Below are positions 1 to 5,984 of a stretch of DNA of 12,648 nucleotides, piece by piece. Source of the DNA: UBA6136 sp044237765 (GTDB lineage: Bacteria; Pseudomonadota; Gammaproteobacteria; Methylococcales; Methylococcaceae); contig JBIIEQ010000082.1 of the NCBI GenBank assembly GCA_044237765.1, positions 1 to 12,648 of the forward strand, read 5' to 3'. Made by a program: the position numbers and the translations under genes. Below the pieces are notes generated by a model that was given only the letters and a program-made list of their open reading frames with translations, made no database searches and was not told the DNA's origin. The first letter of the stretch is position 1. Every line of letters starts with the position of its first letter.

Positions 1-141
1 CCGTCAGCCGCCACTGGCGCTCCATCCGCGACGCTAGGCTCGCATCATGCGTGACCACCAGAAAACTCACTCCGTACGCTTCATTCAAATCCAACATCAG
101 TCCATAAACATGGTCAGCGGTCTTGCGTGCTACAGAATCAA
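1..141 (-). pseudogene. lolD: LolD (lipoprotein-export ABC ATPase) C-terminal fragment, broken at its 5' side and cut by the window edge
   Basis: Read on the minus strand, this stretch encodes a peptide containing RKTADHVYGLMLDLN, then FLVVTHD, then LASRM. This is the region just after Walker B through the H-loop (switch histidine in VVTHD) of LolD, the ATPase of the LolCDE complex that releases outer-membrane lipoproteins from the inner membrane. Walker A, the LSGGE-type signature and the Walker B/GNLD part should lie upstream, at higher coordinates, but none is present in this frame. Similarity fades at about 141, and the frame meets a stop (TAG) at about 188-190 with no convincing start codon. 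The remaining C-terminal residues lie beyond base 1. I infer a truncated gene left at a recombination boundary. An intact lolD may exist elsewhere. A frameshift or assembly join at about 140 is the alternative. Confidence 0.6.
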
Positions 142-187
142 ATAAGCTTCCTCTCAGCGTGCTGAAACATTCCTGCTTTAATTGGTT

Positions 188-271
188 CTAGCTTTTTGGT
201 GGCTGATTTCGGATGTTTCGCTTAACCGCCAACTTTGGTGAGGCATACAGACGCGATGGCTTGACTGGCAT
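188..271 (-). CDS. Possible small basic protein (27 aa)
   Basis: An ATG at 271-269 is preceded by AAAGGA seven bases upstream, a good Shine-Dalgarno sequence at ideal spacing. The frame runs 27 codons to a TAG. The peptide begins MPVKPSRLYASPKLAVKR and ends NQPPKS. It is basic (Lys/Arg rich), Pro and Ser rich, has no cysteine and no membrane segment. It lies 52 bases downstream of the secreted Lys/Arg-rich protein gene on the same strand, so the two could share a transcript. No function can be assigned. The ribosome binding site is the only positive evidence, and an ORF this short can arise by chance. Confidence 0.3.
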   Translation of the reverse strand: MPVKPSRLYASPKLAVKRNIRNQPPKS

Positions 272-323
272 TTTTACATCCTTTCTGGCTTGGCTTGATA
301 GTCCAGTTTTGCTTTTTGCTCCC

Positions 324-1235
324 CTACCTGCTTTTGGAGTGTTGGAATTTCCTTATCCTCGATAAAGAGGTGATCGGTTCGCTTCTTAATGTTTGCTTTG
401 AGATCTTGGCTGTAGGATTGCGCCTAGGTTTTGTGGTCGTTGAGGACCGTTTATTCTTTCCCGAGGTCTTTGATCGCATTCCTGTGCGCTGGCTTCTTTG
501 TATTTGAATGTTGGTCTTGTTTTTGTTGATAGATGCATCCGTTGTCCTGGCTGACTTGCTTGCCCTGCGTGGCATTTTTTTACCTGATGACTTAACTGTT
601 ATCGGTTGATGTAAGGCCTTGTTTTTATGTTCGAGGTTGTGATCAGAACGCAGGCGATGGGTTGGATTCGCCGCCTGATTTGATCGGGCTAAGTGAGCGG
701 CGGATCGTTGATGTATTTTCCTTGGGGTCGCGCTCAATCGAGTCTTGTTTGACTGATACTTCAAGCTGGGTCTCTTTGAAAAGTGCTGTTTTTTTATCGG
801 GTGTTTTTTTTGTCTAGCCTCTTTTCCTGTCGAAACTGTTTTTGAATGGTGTTGAACCCGTTTCTTCGCAACGTTGGCTTTCTTCGTGGAATGAGAGGTC
901 GAAGCGTGACGATGGTTCGTGACCGAATGGCTGTTTCGCTTGGTAGATCGTTTGTGAGTAATCGGTTTTCGGTGATGAATTTTGCGTGTTTTCCGTGTGG
1001 TGACCGGTCGGCGTGTCGTTACGCTGGAATAATGCGAATACATCGGGGAGTAGGAGTGCCTCTGGTAACTTGATGCCCCCGCATCATCATCGTCATCCTC
1101 GTCTTCATCATCTTCATCGGCTGCCGCAATCAGTAGGACATCGCCATTCCAGTTGGCCGAGGTTTTCGTCGGATGGCTAAAGCCTGCCGTGAGGGTAAGG
1201 AAGGCAACAACGAGTGCGAGAATTTTTGGTTTCAC
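324..1235 (-). CDS. Predicted secreted low-complexity protein: acidic run followed by a Lys/Arg/His/Ser/Thr-rich tail
   Basis: I do not recognise this protein (303 aa from the chosen start). The start is GTG at 1235, because GGAGAA lies five to six bases upstream; an in-frame TTG at 1253 would absorb that site into the coding region. Residues 1-28 look like a Sec signal peptide: basic N-region (MKPK), hydrophobic core ILALVVAFLTLTAGF, and possible cleavage after KTSA. Residues 40-51 are an uninterrupted Asp/Glu run. From about residue 60 to the end the protein is strongly basic and rich in Lys, Arg, His, Ser, Thr, Asn and Gln. It has no cysteine, almost no tryptophan and little that would form a hydrophobic core, so it is probably disordered. 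Local G+C is well below that of the neighbours. It follows the penicillin acylase gene on the same strand after about 147 bases, enough for its own promoter. Possible roles, all inference: polyanion binding (DNA, LPS, polysaccharide), metal binding through His, or a surface or matrix protein. Confidence 0.6.
   Translation of the reverse strand: MKPKILALVVAFLTLTAGFSHPTKTSANWNGDVLLIAAADEDDEDEDDDDDAGASSYQRHSYSPMYSHYSSVTTRRPVTTRKTRKIHHRKPITHKRSTKRNSHSVTNHRHASTSHSTKKANVAKKRVQHHSKTVSTGKEARQKKHPIKKQHFSKRPSLKYQSNKTRLSATPRKIHQRSAAHLARSNQAANPTHRLRSDHNLEHKNKALHQPITVKSSGKKMPRRASKSARTTDASINKNKTNIQIQRSQRTGMRSKTSGKNKRSSTTTKPRRNPTAKISKQTLRSEPITSLSRIRKFQHSKSR
1083..1118. repeat. Trinucleotide-like repeat coding the Asp/Glu run
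   Basis: Twelve consecutive codons on the minus strand are GAT, GAC, GAA or GAG, giving an imperfect GAN triplet tract (ATC/TTC/GTC/CTC on the plus strand). It codes residues 40-51 of the secreted protein. Any slippage by whole triplets would change the length of the acidic run without breaking the frame. The codons are mixed, so the tract is interrupted and probably more stable than a pure repeat. Confidence 0.7.
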
Positions 1236-1326
1236 ATCTTCTCCGATTGACAAAATTGCCAGCGATGTTACTGAATCTCAAGTGCTGTTCTGGCGCCTGA
1301 ATGTGAGCACCATTCTCCCAGATTTA

Positions 1327-1349
1327 GGCTTTCTTCGAAGCGAAAGACC
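1327..1349. other. Weak hairpin in the spacer between the penicillin acylase and secreted-protein genes
   Basis: GGCTTTC (1327-1333) can pair with GAAAG-A-CC (1342-1349) around an eight-base loop with one bulged A. It lies 34 bases beyond the penicillin acylase stop codon. There is no T-run on either side, so it is not a convincing intrinsic terminator. It could attenuate read-through into the secreted-protein gene or be chance. Confidence 0.2.
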
Positions 1350-1382
1350 CTACCATTGAGTCGCCTCTGTAAGCGAAATAGG

Positions 1383-3764
1383 CTATGGCGAGTTTTTAGG
1401 TGTGAGTCTCAAAGTGTGTTCGGTCTTGCCCGGCAGGAAAGCTTGCGCTGAGCCATTTTCCCATGCCGGTTGCTGGTCGCGGAAATGGCTGGAGAGTGGG
1501 TGCCCAGACTGACCGCCGGGCATTTCGAGAATGCCGTTTTCGGGATGATCGGGGGCGATCACCAGTCTCTCGCTGGCTCCGTTCCTCTGATGCAGAACCT
1601 TGATGCAGTTACTGTCGCAGGCACCGGGGACAGGACTCATATCCAGAAAGATGCCTGCCTTGGGTTCCACGCGGCTGAATGGATGCTGTAACACAACGGT
1701 GTTGACCTTTTGCCAAGGCAATTGATCAAGTCGAGGTATGTCATATCTGACTTTCAGTTCGTTGGCCGCTTGCTCCAACGTTGTGAGCAAAAACTCGTCC
1801 CAATCGACATGGTCATAAGTGGCTGCAATGGCAGGGATGCCCTCCTTCAGGATGGCTCGCAATGGGGTTTCCATCTCCCGCCACTGATAGGTAAACGACG
1901 GGTCCTGTTTTTCGCAAGCTTTCAGTATGGGAGTGAAAACCTTCCTGGCCAATGTTGTCCGCCAATGAATGAGCAGGGCGATTCCCTGACTGTCGGGATT
2001 GAGCCGTCCATCCCATTGATCAATGACCGATTTGATTTCGGCCAAGGGGGCATCGGCGGTTTGCCGATGGGTGCTTAGGAGTGAAAGTGCCAACTCCTTA
2101 TAAAAAGCATAAAAATCACTCGTCGTGTCGAGTTGGATCTCATGCATGTCTCGCTCACCGAGTCGGGCCTTCCTCTCCAGCTGTTGACGTATCCGGTATG
2201 CGCGATATCCATTGGAAAAGTTATGCCCGATGACATGTGGATATTCGATTCCCAGGGTTCGGTTATTGGCTGTGGCTAGAAAACCCTCCGGGGGATCCAC
2301 AACCCGGGGGAGTTGTTCGGGAGCAAGGTAACCGTCCCAGCGTCTGTCATCGTTTGCCCATGACTGGCTGACGCTGCCATCAAATCCCCGGCGCTGAGGG
2401 ATCAAGCCAGTCAAAGTCCATGCGATGTGACCCCATTTGTCGGCTAGCAACACATTTTGCGGTGGTGCCCCAAAATGATTGAGAACATCCATGGCGAGTT
2501 TCTGTGTATCCGCAGCATCCATGTCAATCAGGCGCAGATTGACGGCGGCTGGATCTAGCGCCGTCCATCGTAATGCAACCGGTTTGCCAAGCAGTGGTGC
2601 TTCGAGGACGGGCCCCCAGACTGTCTTGCGTACAGGGAAAGTTTCTGTTTTCCCACCCTTTATCGCGATGGATTCAGTTGTCGTCGTGAATGACTTCCAT
2701 CCTTGCGGGGTGAGGTATTTGTCCGGATGGTCGGGGTTGATTTCCAGCGAGACCAGATCCTGAACATCCCCGTTGAGGTTGGTGAATCCCCAGGCAATAT
2801 GGCGATTGCTACCCACCACGACCAGCGGCACCCCCGGCAAAGTCACGCCAGACAAATCATGATCACCGTAATGCAGATGTGCTCTATACCAGGTATTGGG
2901 CACTCCTAGGGGCAGGTGCATGTCATCCGCCAGAATGGCTCGGCCGTCCTCCGTCTTTGTGCCGTTGATGGCCCAGTTGTTCGATCCGAGGCTGGGGGGC
3001 TCGGGCTGGACGAGCGTGGTTTGCTGTCCGGTGATCGGCGAATCCTTGATGAGTCTTGCAATCTCTTCGGTCGGGACCGGCTGCTCGGGTCGTCGCGAAC
3101 CGCTGCCTCCGAGCAGCGTGTGGGTGTATGCATCCGTGTCAGGCGTCAGAAATGCGGTGACGGCGTCCGGCCGGCAGGATTGCATGATCGTCAGCATGCG
3201 TTCCTCGGACTCGCTGTCGCTCAACATCTGGAACATATTGGCCGCCACCATCAGGCTGTCTTCAGGTTGCCAAGGTTCGGGTCGATAATGCAGGAAGCGG
3301 AATTCCGGTGGGAACTCCCGCGCCTGGCCGATAACCGCGTTGACACCCCCGGCATAGGCCAGCAATACGGCACGTTCGGCGGGTTGCAGTTGATCCACTG
3401 TCTTTTTGGCGACCTCCGCGAAACTATAAATCCGCTGTTTGCGATCCGAGGAAAGGGCCTTTTCGCCTAACACCTCCGCCAGCCGGCCAGCGGTTTTTCG
3501 CCGCTGCATGTCCATCTGGAATAGCCGCTCCCTGGCATGGAGATAACCCAGTACCCGATAGGCGTCTTCCCGGTTTTTCGCGTTGACAGTAGGGAGCGCC
3601 AGAGCGTCGAATTCCACAGTGGCAGGAGCACTCAGCATCTCCAGCGGATAGCTGCCATCCATGGCTGGCAGCGACTGCGCGGCCCGGTCTACTTGATAGG
3701 CGATGGGCGCTACCAGCAGTAACAGGGCAAAACCGAACAGATAGGCCAGGCGTTTCAGCGTCAT
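1383..3764 (-). CDS. Penicillin acylase (penicillin amidase, S45) family Ntn hydrolase
   Basis: Numbering here is from GTG 3770 (795 aa). This family makes a precursor that self-cleaves into alpha and beta subunits and hydrolyses amides such as penicillins or N-acyl-homoserine lactones, usually in the periplasm. A hydrophobic segment at about residues 8-25 (LAYLFGFALLLLVAPIA) is a signal peptide or anchor. The alpha-type segment includes HARERLFQMDMQRR (78-91). The nucleophile is Ser263 in GSNNWA, which would become the beta-subunit N-terminus after cleavage behind Gly262. The oxyanion Asn lies in ATANN (499-503). The C-terminal PGGQSGHP motif is also typical of the family. Length and motifs are complete. 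The start is uncertain: ATG 3764 and GTG 3770 are both possible and neither has a Shine-Dalgarno sequence; I prefer ATG. The gene is divergent from rph. Substrate cannot be told from sequence: quorum-signal acylase, penicillin-type acylase or another amide hydrolase are all possible. Confidence 0.93.
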   Translation of the reverse strand: MTLKRLAYLFGFALLLLVAPIAYQVDRAAQSLPAMDGSYPLEMLSAPATVEFDALALPTVNAKNREDAYRVLGYLHARERLFQMDMQRRKTAGRLAEVLGEKALSSDRKQRIYSFAEVAKKTVDQLQPAERAVLLAYAGGVNAVIGQAREFPPEFRFLHYRPEPWQPEDSLMVAANMFQMLSDSESEERMLTIMQSCRPDAVTAFLTPDTDAYTHTLLGGSGSRRPEQPVPTEEIARLIKDSPITGQQTTLVQPEPPSLGSNNWAINGTKTEDGRAILADDMHLPLGVPNTWYRAHLHYGDHDLSGVTLPGVPLVVVGSNRHIAWGFTNLNGDVQDLVSLEINPDHPDKYLTPQGWKSFTTTTESIAIKGGKTETFPVRKTVWGPVLEAPLLGKPVALRWTALDPAAVNLRLIDMDAADTQKLAMDVLNHFGAPPQNVLLADKWGHIAWTLTGLIPQRRGFDGSVSQSWANDDRRWDGYLAPEQLPRVVDPPEGFLATANNRTLGIEYPHVIGHNFSNGYRAYRIRQQLERKARLGERDMHEIQLDTTSDFYAFYKELALSLLSTHRQTADAPLAEIKSVIDQWDGRLNPDSQGIALLIHWRTTLARKVFTPILKACEKQDPSFTYQWREMETPLRAILKEGIPAIAATYDHVDWDEFLLTTLEQAANELKVRYDIPRLDQLPWQKVNTVVLQHPFSRVEPKAGIFLDMSPVPGACDSNCIKVLHQRNGASERLVIAPDHPENGILEMPGGQSGHPLSSHFRDQQPAWENGSAQAFLPGKTEHTLRLTPKNSP

Positions 3765-3807
3765 AAGCACAAAAGGATGTGGTTCGGGAGGTGGAGTGCT
3801 ATTGGGT

Positions 3808-3813
3808 TATACT
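3808..3813 (+). promoter_or_regulatory. Possible -10 element for rph
   Basis: TATACT matches five of six bases of the sigma-70 -10 consensus and lies 32 bases before the chosen rph start. No good -35 hexamer sits at 16-18 bases. The reverse strand of the same bases gives AGTATA/TATAAC, so the site could also serve the divergent penicillin acylase gene. This rests on pattern alone. Confidence 0.25.
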
Positions 3814-3845
3814 GCTTGGCTGTTTTACACGAGATGAGCGATACC

Positions 3846-4571
3846 ATGAGACCGAGCGGCCGTCAGTCCGATCAACTCCGCGAAATTGTCATTACGCCCC
3901 ACTTTACCAAGCACGCGGAGGGCTCGGTGCTGGTGTCATTCGGTGATACGCGCGTGATCTGCACCGCCAGTATCGAGGACAGGGTGCCCCCCTTTCTCAA
4001 AGGCAAGGGCAGCGGCTGGATCACCGCGGAATATGGCATGTTGCCTCGCGCCACCCATGAGCGTTCCGGTCGTGAGGCCGCGCGTGGAAAGCAGGGCGGC
4101 CGCACCATGGAAATCCAGCGACTGATCGGTCGTTCCCTCCGCGCCGCACTGGATCTTCAGGCATTGGGTGAGCGCACCGTCACGATCGATTGCGATGTCA
4201 TCCAGGCCGATGGCGGCACACGCACCGCCTCGATAACAGGCGGCTTCGTGGCACTGAGCCTGGCGGTTCAGCATCTGATGAAAGTCCGGCGGCTGAAGGT
4301 AAATCCGATCCATGGTCAGATTGCGTCGGTCTCCGTAGGCATCTGCCAGGGTGTGCCGGTGCTGGATCTCGACTATCGCGAAGATTGTGATGCCGAGACC
4401 GACATGAACGTTGTCATGAATGATGTGGGCGCCTTCATCGAAGTTCAGGGCACCGCCGAGGGTCACGCATTTCACCGTAATGAACTGGATGCCATGCTTG
4501 ATCTGGCGGCCAAGGGGATCACCAATTTGATGCAGCATCAACGCGAAGCTTTGGAAATTCCCCGGGTCTGA
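3846..4571 (+). CDS. rph: Ribonuclease PH
   Basis: RNase PH is a phosphorolytic 3'-5' exoribonuclease that trims the 3' ends of tRNA precursors and helps degrade structured RNA; it acts as a hexamer in the cytoplasm. The 241-residue product matches the usual length (E. coli 238). It begins MRPSGR, the standard family start, which is why I chose ATG 3846 over in-frame ATGs at 3777 and 3834. Visible motifs: TKHAEGSVLV (21-30), ITAEYGMLPR (59-68), GKQGGRTMEIQR with phosphate-binding Arg86, ADGGTRTASITGG with Arg126, and the acidic pair Asp180/Asp186 in EDCDAETDMNVVM. In many gammaproteobacteria rph is next to rdgB. Here a carbonic anhydrase gene on the opposite strand separates them. Confidence 0.97.
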   Translation: MRPSGRQSDQLREIVITPHFTKHAEGSVLVSFGDTRVICTASIEDRVPPFLKGKGSGWITAEYGMLPRATHERSGREAARGKQGGRTMEIQRLIGRSLRAALDLQALGERTVTIDCDVIQADGGTRTASITGGFVALSLAVQHLMKVRRLKVNPIHGQIASVSVGICQGVPVLDLDYREDCDAETDMNVVMNDVGAFIEVQGTAEGHAFHRNELDAMLDLAAKGITNLMQHQREALEIPRV

Positions 4572-4622
4572 GCCCGGGACTCTCTGCCGGACCGCAGATA
4601 CGGCTGCCAAGAACCTGAGGAT

Positions 4623-4649
4623 CGCGGACCCGGTTTCACCGGGCCCGCG
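4623..4649. terminator. Strong GC hairpin between convergent rph and carbonic anhydrase genes
   Basis: CGCGG-A-CCCGG pairs with CCGGG-C-CCGCG around a TTTCA loop: ten G-C pairs with one A-C mismatch. It lies 52 bases after the rph stop and 14 bases before the carbonic anhydrase stop, where a bidirectional terminator is expected. Neither side has a T-run, so it is not a canonical intrinsic terminator. It may act as an RNA 3'-end stabiliser or a Rho-assisted stop. Confidence 0.5.
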
Positions 4650-4662
4650 GCCAGACTTGTGA

Positions 4663-5241
4663 TTAAGCCGGGCTGCCCGCCTTCATGGCTTCAGGCACCT
4701 CGACCAGCTTGCCGGTCTTGACGTCGTAGATGAAGCCGTAAATCGGAATGTAGTTGGGCACGAGGGTGTGGTTGCGGATGCGCTGCACATCTTCCAGTAC
4801 GCTCAGTTCGTTGTTCTTGAAGGTCAGCCAATTGATGTACTTGCCATCGGCGGAGCCGGGGTATTTGCCGTTGTCATGCCAGCCGCTGGCATCGATCGAA
4901 GCGGTGTCGAGACTGCTGTTCAGCAGATCACCCATGATGTCGTTATTGAACAGCTGCATGCCGCAATCGGTGTGATGGATGACGAAGAACTCCTGGGTGC
5001 CCAGCAATTTGTGAGAAATGACGAGTGAGCGGATAGCGTCATCGCTGGCGCGGCCACCGGCATTCCTCGTGACATGAGCATCCCCTTCGGACAGACCGGC
5101 GTATTTGGCCGGATCAAGGCGGGCATCCATACAGGTCAGGATGGCAAAGCCGCGTGCCGGTGGCAGCGCCAGGTCGCCCTTGGTGAAACTGCTGACATAG
5201 CCGTCGTTGGCTTTCAGAACTTCGGTCAGAATCTTGCTCAT
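4663..5241 (-). CDS. Beta-class carbonic anhydrase
   Basis: It interconverts CO2 and bicarbonate with a zinc ion and is expected in the cytoplasm. The 192-residue protein carries the beta-class zinc ligands: Cys37 in CMDARL (with the Asp39-Arg41 dyad), His90 and Cys93 in HHTDCG. The region HVTRNAGGRASDDAIRSL (56-73) is also diagnostic. At 192 aa it is shorter than the E. coli Can/CynT type (about 220 aa) and resembles the short Rv1284-like subgroup. ATG 5241 follows AGAGGA by ten bases, an acceptable ribosome binding site. The gene is convergent with rph and divergent from rdgB. It may supply bicarbonate to carboxylases, but no carboxysome or CO2-fixation gene lies nearby, so a link to autotrophy is not shown. 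Confidence 0.95.
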   Translation of the reverse strand: MSKILTEVLKANDGYVSSFTKGDLALPPARGFAILTCMDARLDPAKYAGLSEGDAHVTRNAGGRASDDAIRSLVISHKLLGTQEFFVIHHTDCGMQLFNNDIMGDLLNSSLDTASIDASGWHDNGKYPGSADGKYINWLTFKNNELSVLEDVQRIRNHTLVPNYIPIYGFIYDVKTGKLVEVPEAMKAGSPA

Positions 5242-5274
5242 ACTTTGTATTTCCTCTGATGTTTTCTATTTTTC

Positions 5275-5303
5275 TTCAGGTCGGTGACAGGCAACGACAT
5301 AAT
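5275..5303 (+). promoter_or_regulatory. Possible sigma-70 promoter upstream of rdgB
   Basis: TTCAGG (5275-5280, three of six matches to TTGACA) and CATAAT (5298-5303, five of six matches to TATAAT) are separated by 17 bases in the AT-rich spacer between the divergent carbonic anhydrase and rdgB genes. The predicted start would leave an rdgB leader of about 55 bases. GTGACA at 5284-5289 is a better -35 match but its spacing to the nearby TAAAAT is only 14. This is pattern evidence only. Confidence 0.25.
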
Positions 5304-5366
5304 TAAAATCCGCACGAGCCTGGCCATTTACAGCTTCGGTTCGGCGCTTTTTTAAGGTTAACGAAG

Positions 5367-5984
5367 ATGAAAAAAGTTCTCCTCGCCAGCAACAATCCCG
5401 GGAAAATTCGCGAGATCCAAGCCATATTAGCAGGGCATGATCTGACGATGATGCCTCAGTCCGAGTTCGGTGTGGGCGATGCCGATGAAACCGGGCTGAC
5501 CTTTGTCGAGAACGCGCTGATCAAGGCCCGGCATGCGGCGGTGCTCTCCGGTTTGCCGGCCATTGCGGATGATTCCGGGCTTGAGGTCGATGTGCTTGGC
5601 GGGGCGCCCGGCGTCCATTCCGCCCGCTATGCGGGGCCAGGCGCGACGGATGCCAAAAATAATGAAAAATTATTGGCGGCCCTGGCGGGAGTGCCTCAGA
5701 CGGCACGAACTGCTCGCTTCCGCTGCGTTATGGTCTATCTGCGCTATGCCGCAGATCCCAGCCCTGTCATCGCCGAAGGGGTCTGGCACGGCTTGATCCT
5801 GGAGGAAGCGCGGGGCTCGGCCGGTTTTGGTTACGACCCGCTGTTTTACGTGCCAGAGCACCAGCGCGCTTCGGCCGAGCTGGACGCAGATCTGAAAAAC
5901 CGCATCAGCCACCGAGGCCAGGCTTTGCGTTCGCTGGCGTCGGCGCTGATCGGCGCGCGGGAATTTCAGAAAATTGCAGGCTAA
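5367..5984 (+). CDS. rdgB: dITP/XTP pyrophosphatase (RdgB/HAM1, non-canonical purine NTPase)
   Basis: It hydrolyses dITP, ITP and XTP to monophosphates plus pyrophosphate, keeping deaminated purines out of DNA and RNA. The 205-residue protein (E. coli 197) has the full set of family motifs: SNNPGKIREI (8-17) for phosphate binding, ETGLTFVENA with Glu41, the catalytic Asp69 region IADDSGLEVDVLGGAPG (66-82), SARYAG, FGYDP and the C-terminal SHRGQAL. The ATG at 5367 is preceded by an AAGG about ten bases upstream. hemW, a frequent downstream partner of rdgB, is absent. Instead rdgB ends in a stop codon that overlaps the stop of the convergent ATPase gene. Confidence 0.97.
   Translation: MKKVLLASNNPGKIREIQAILAGHDLTMMPQSEFGVGDADETGLTFVENALIKARHAAVLSGLPAIADDSGLEVDVLGGAPGVHSARYAGPGATDAKNNEKLLAALAGVPQTARTARFRCVMVYLRYAADPSPVIAEGVWHGLILEEARGSAGFGYDPLFYVPEHQRASAELDADLKNRISHRGQALRSLASALIGAREFQKIAG

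Noticed and set aside
295..507. Hydrophobic 70-codon frame on the plus strand at the left
   Set aside because: Its hydrophobicity is explained as the antisense of the Lys/Arg/Ser-rich gene, and it lacks a ribosome binding site.
3936..4610. 224-codon open frame on the minus strand across rph
   Set aside because: It is antisense to clear RNase PH coding sequence, with no family motifs of its own.
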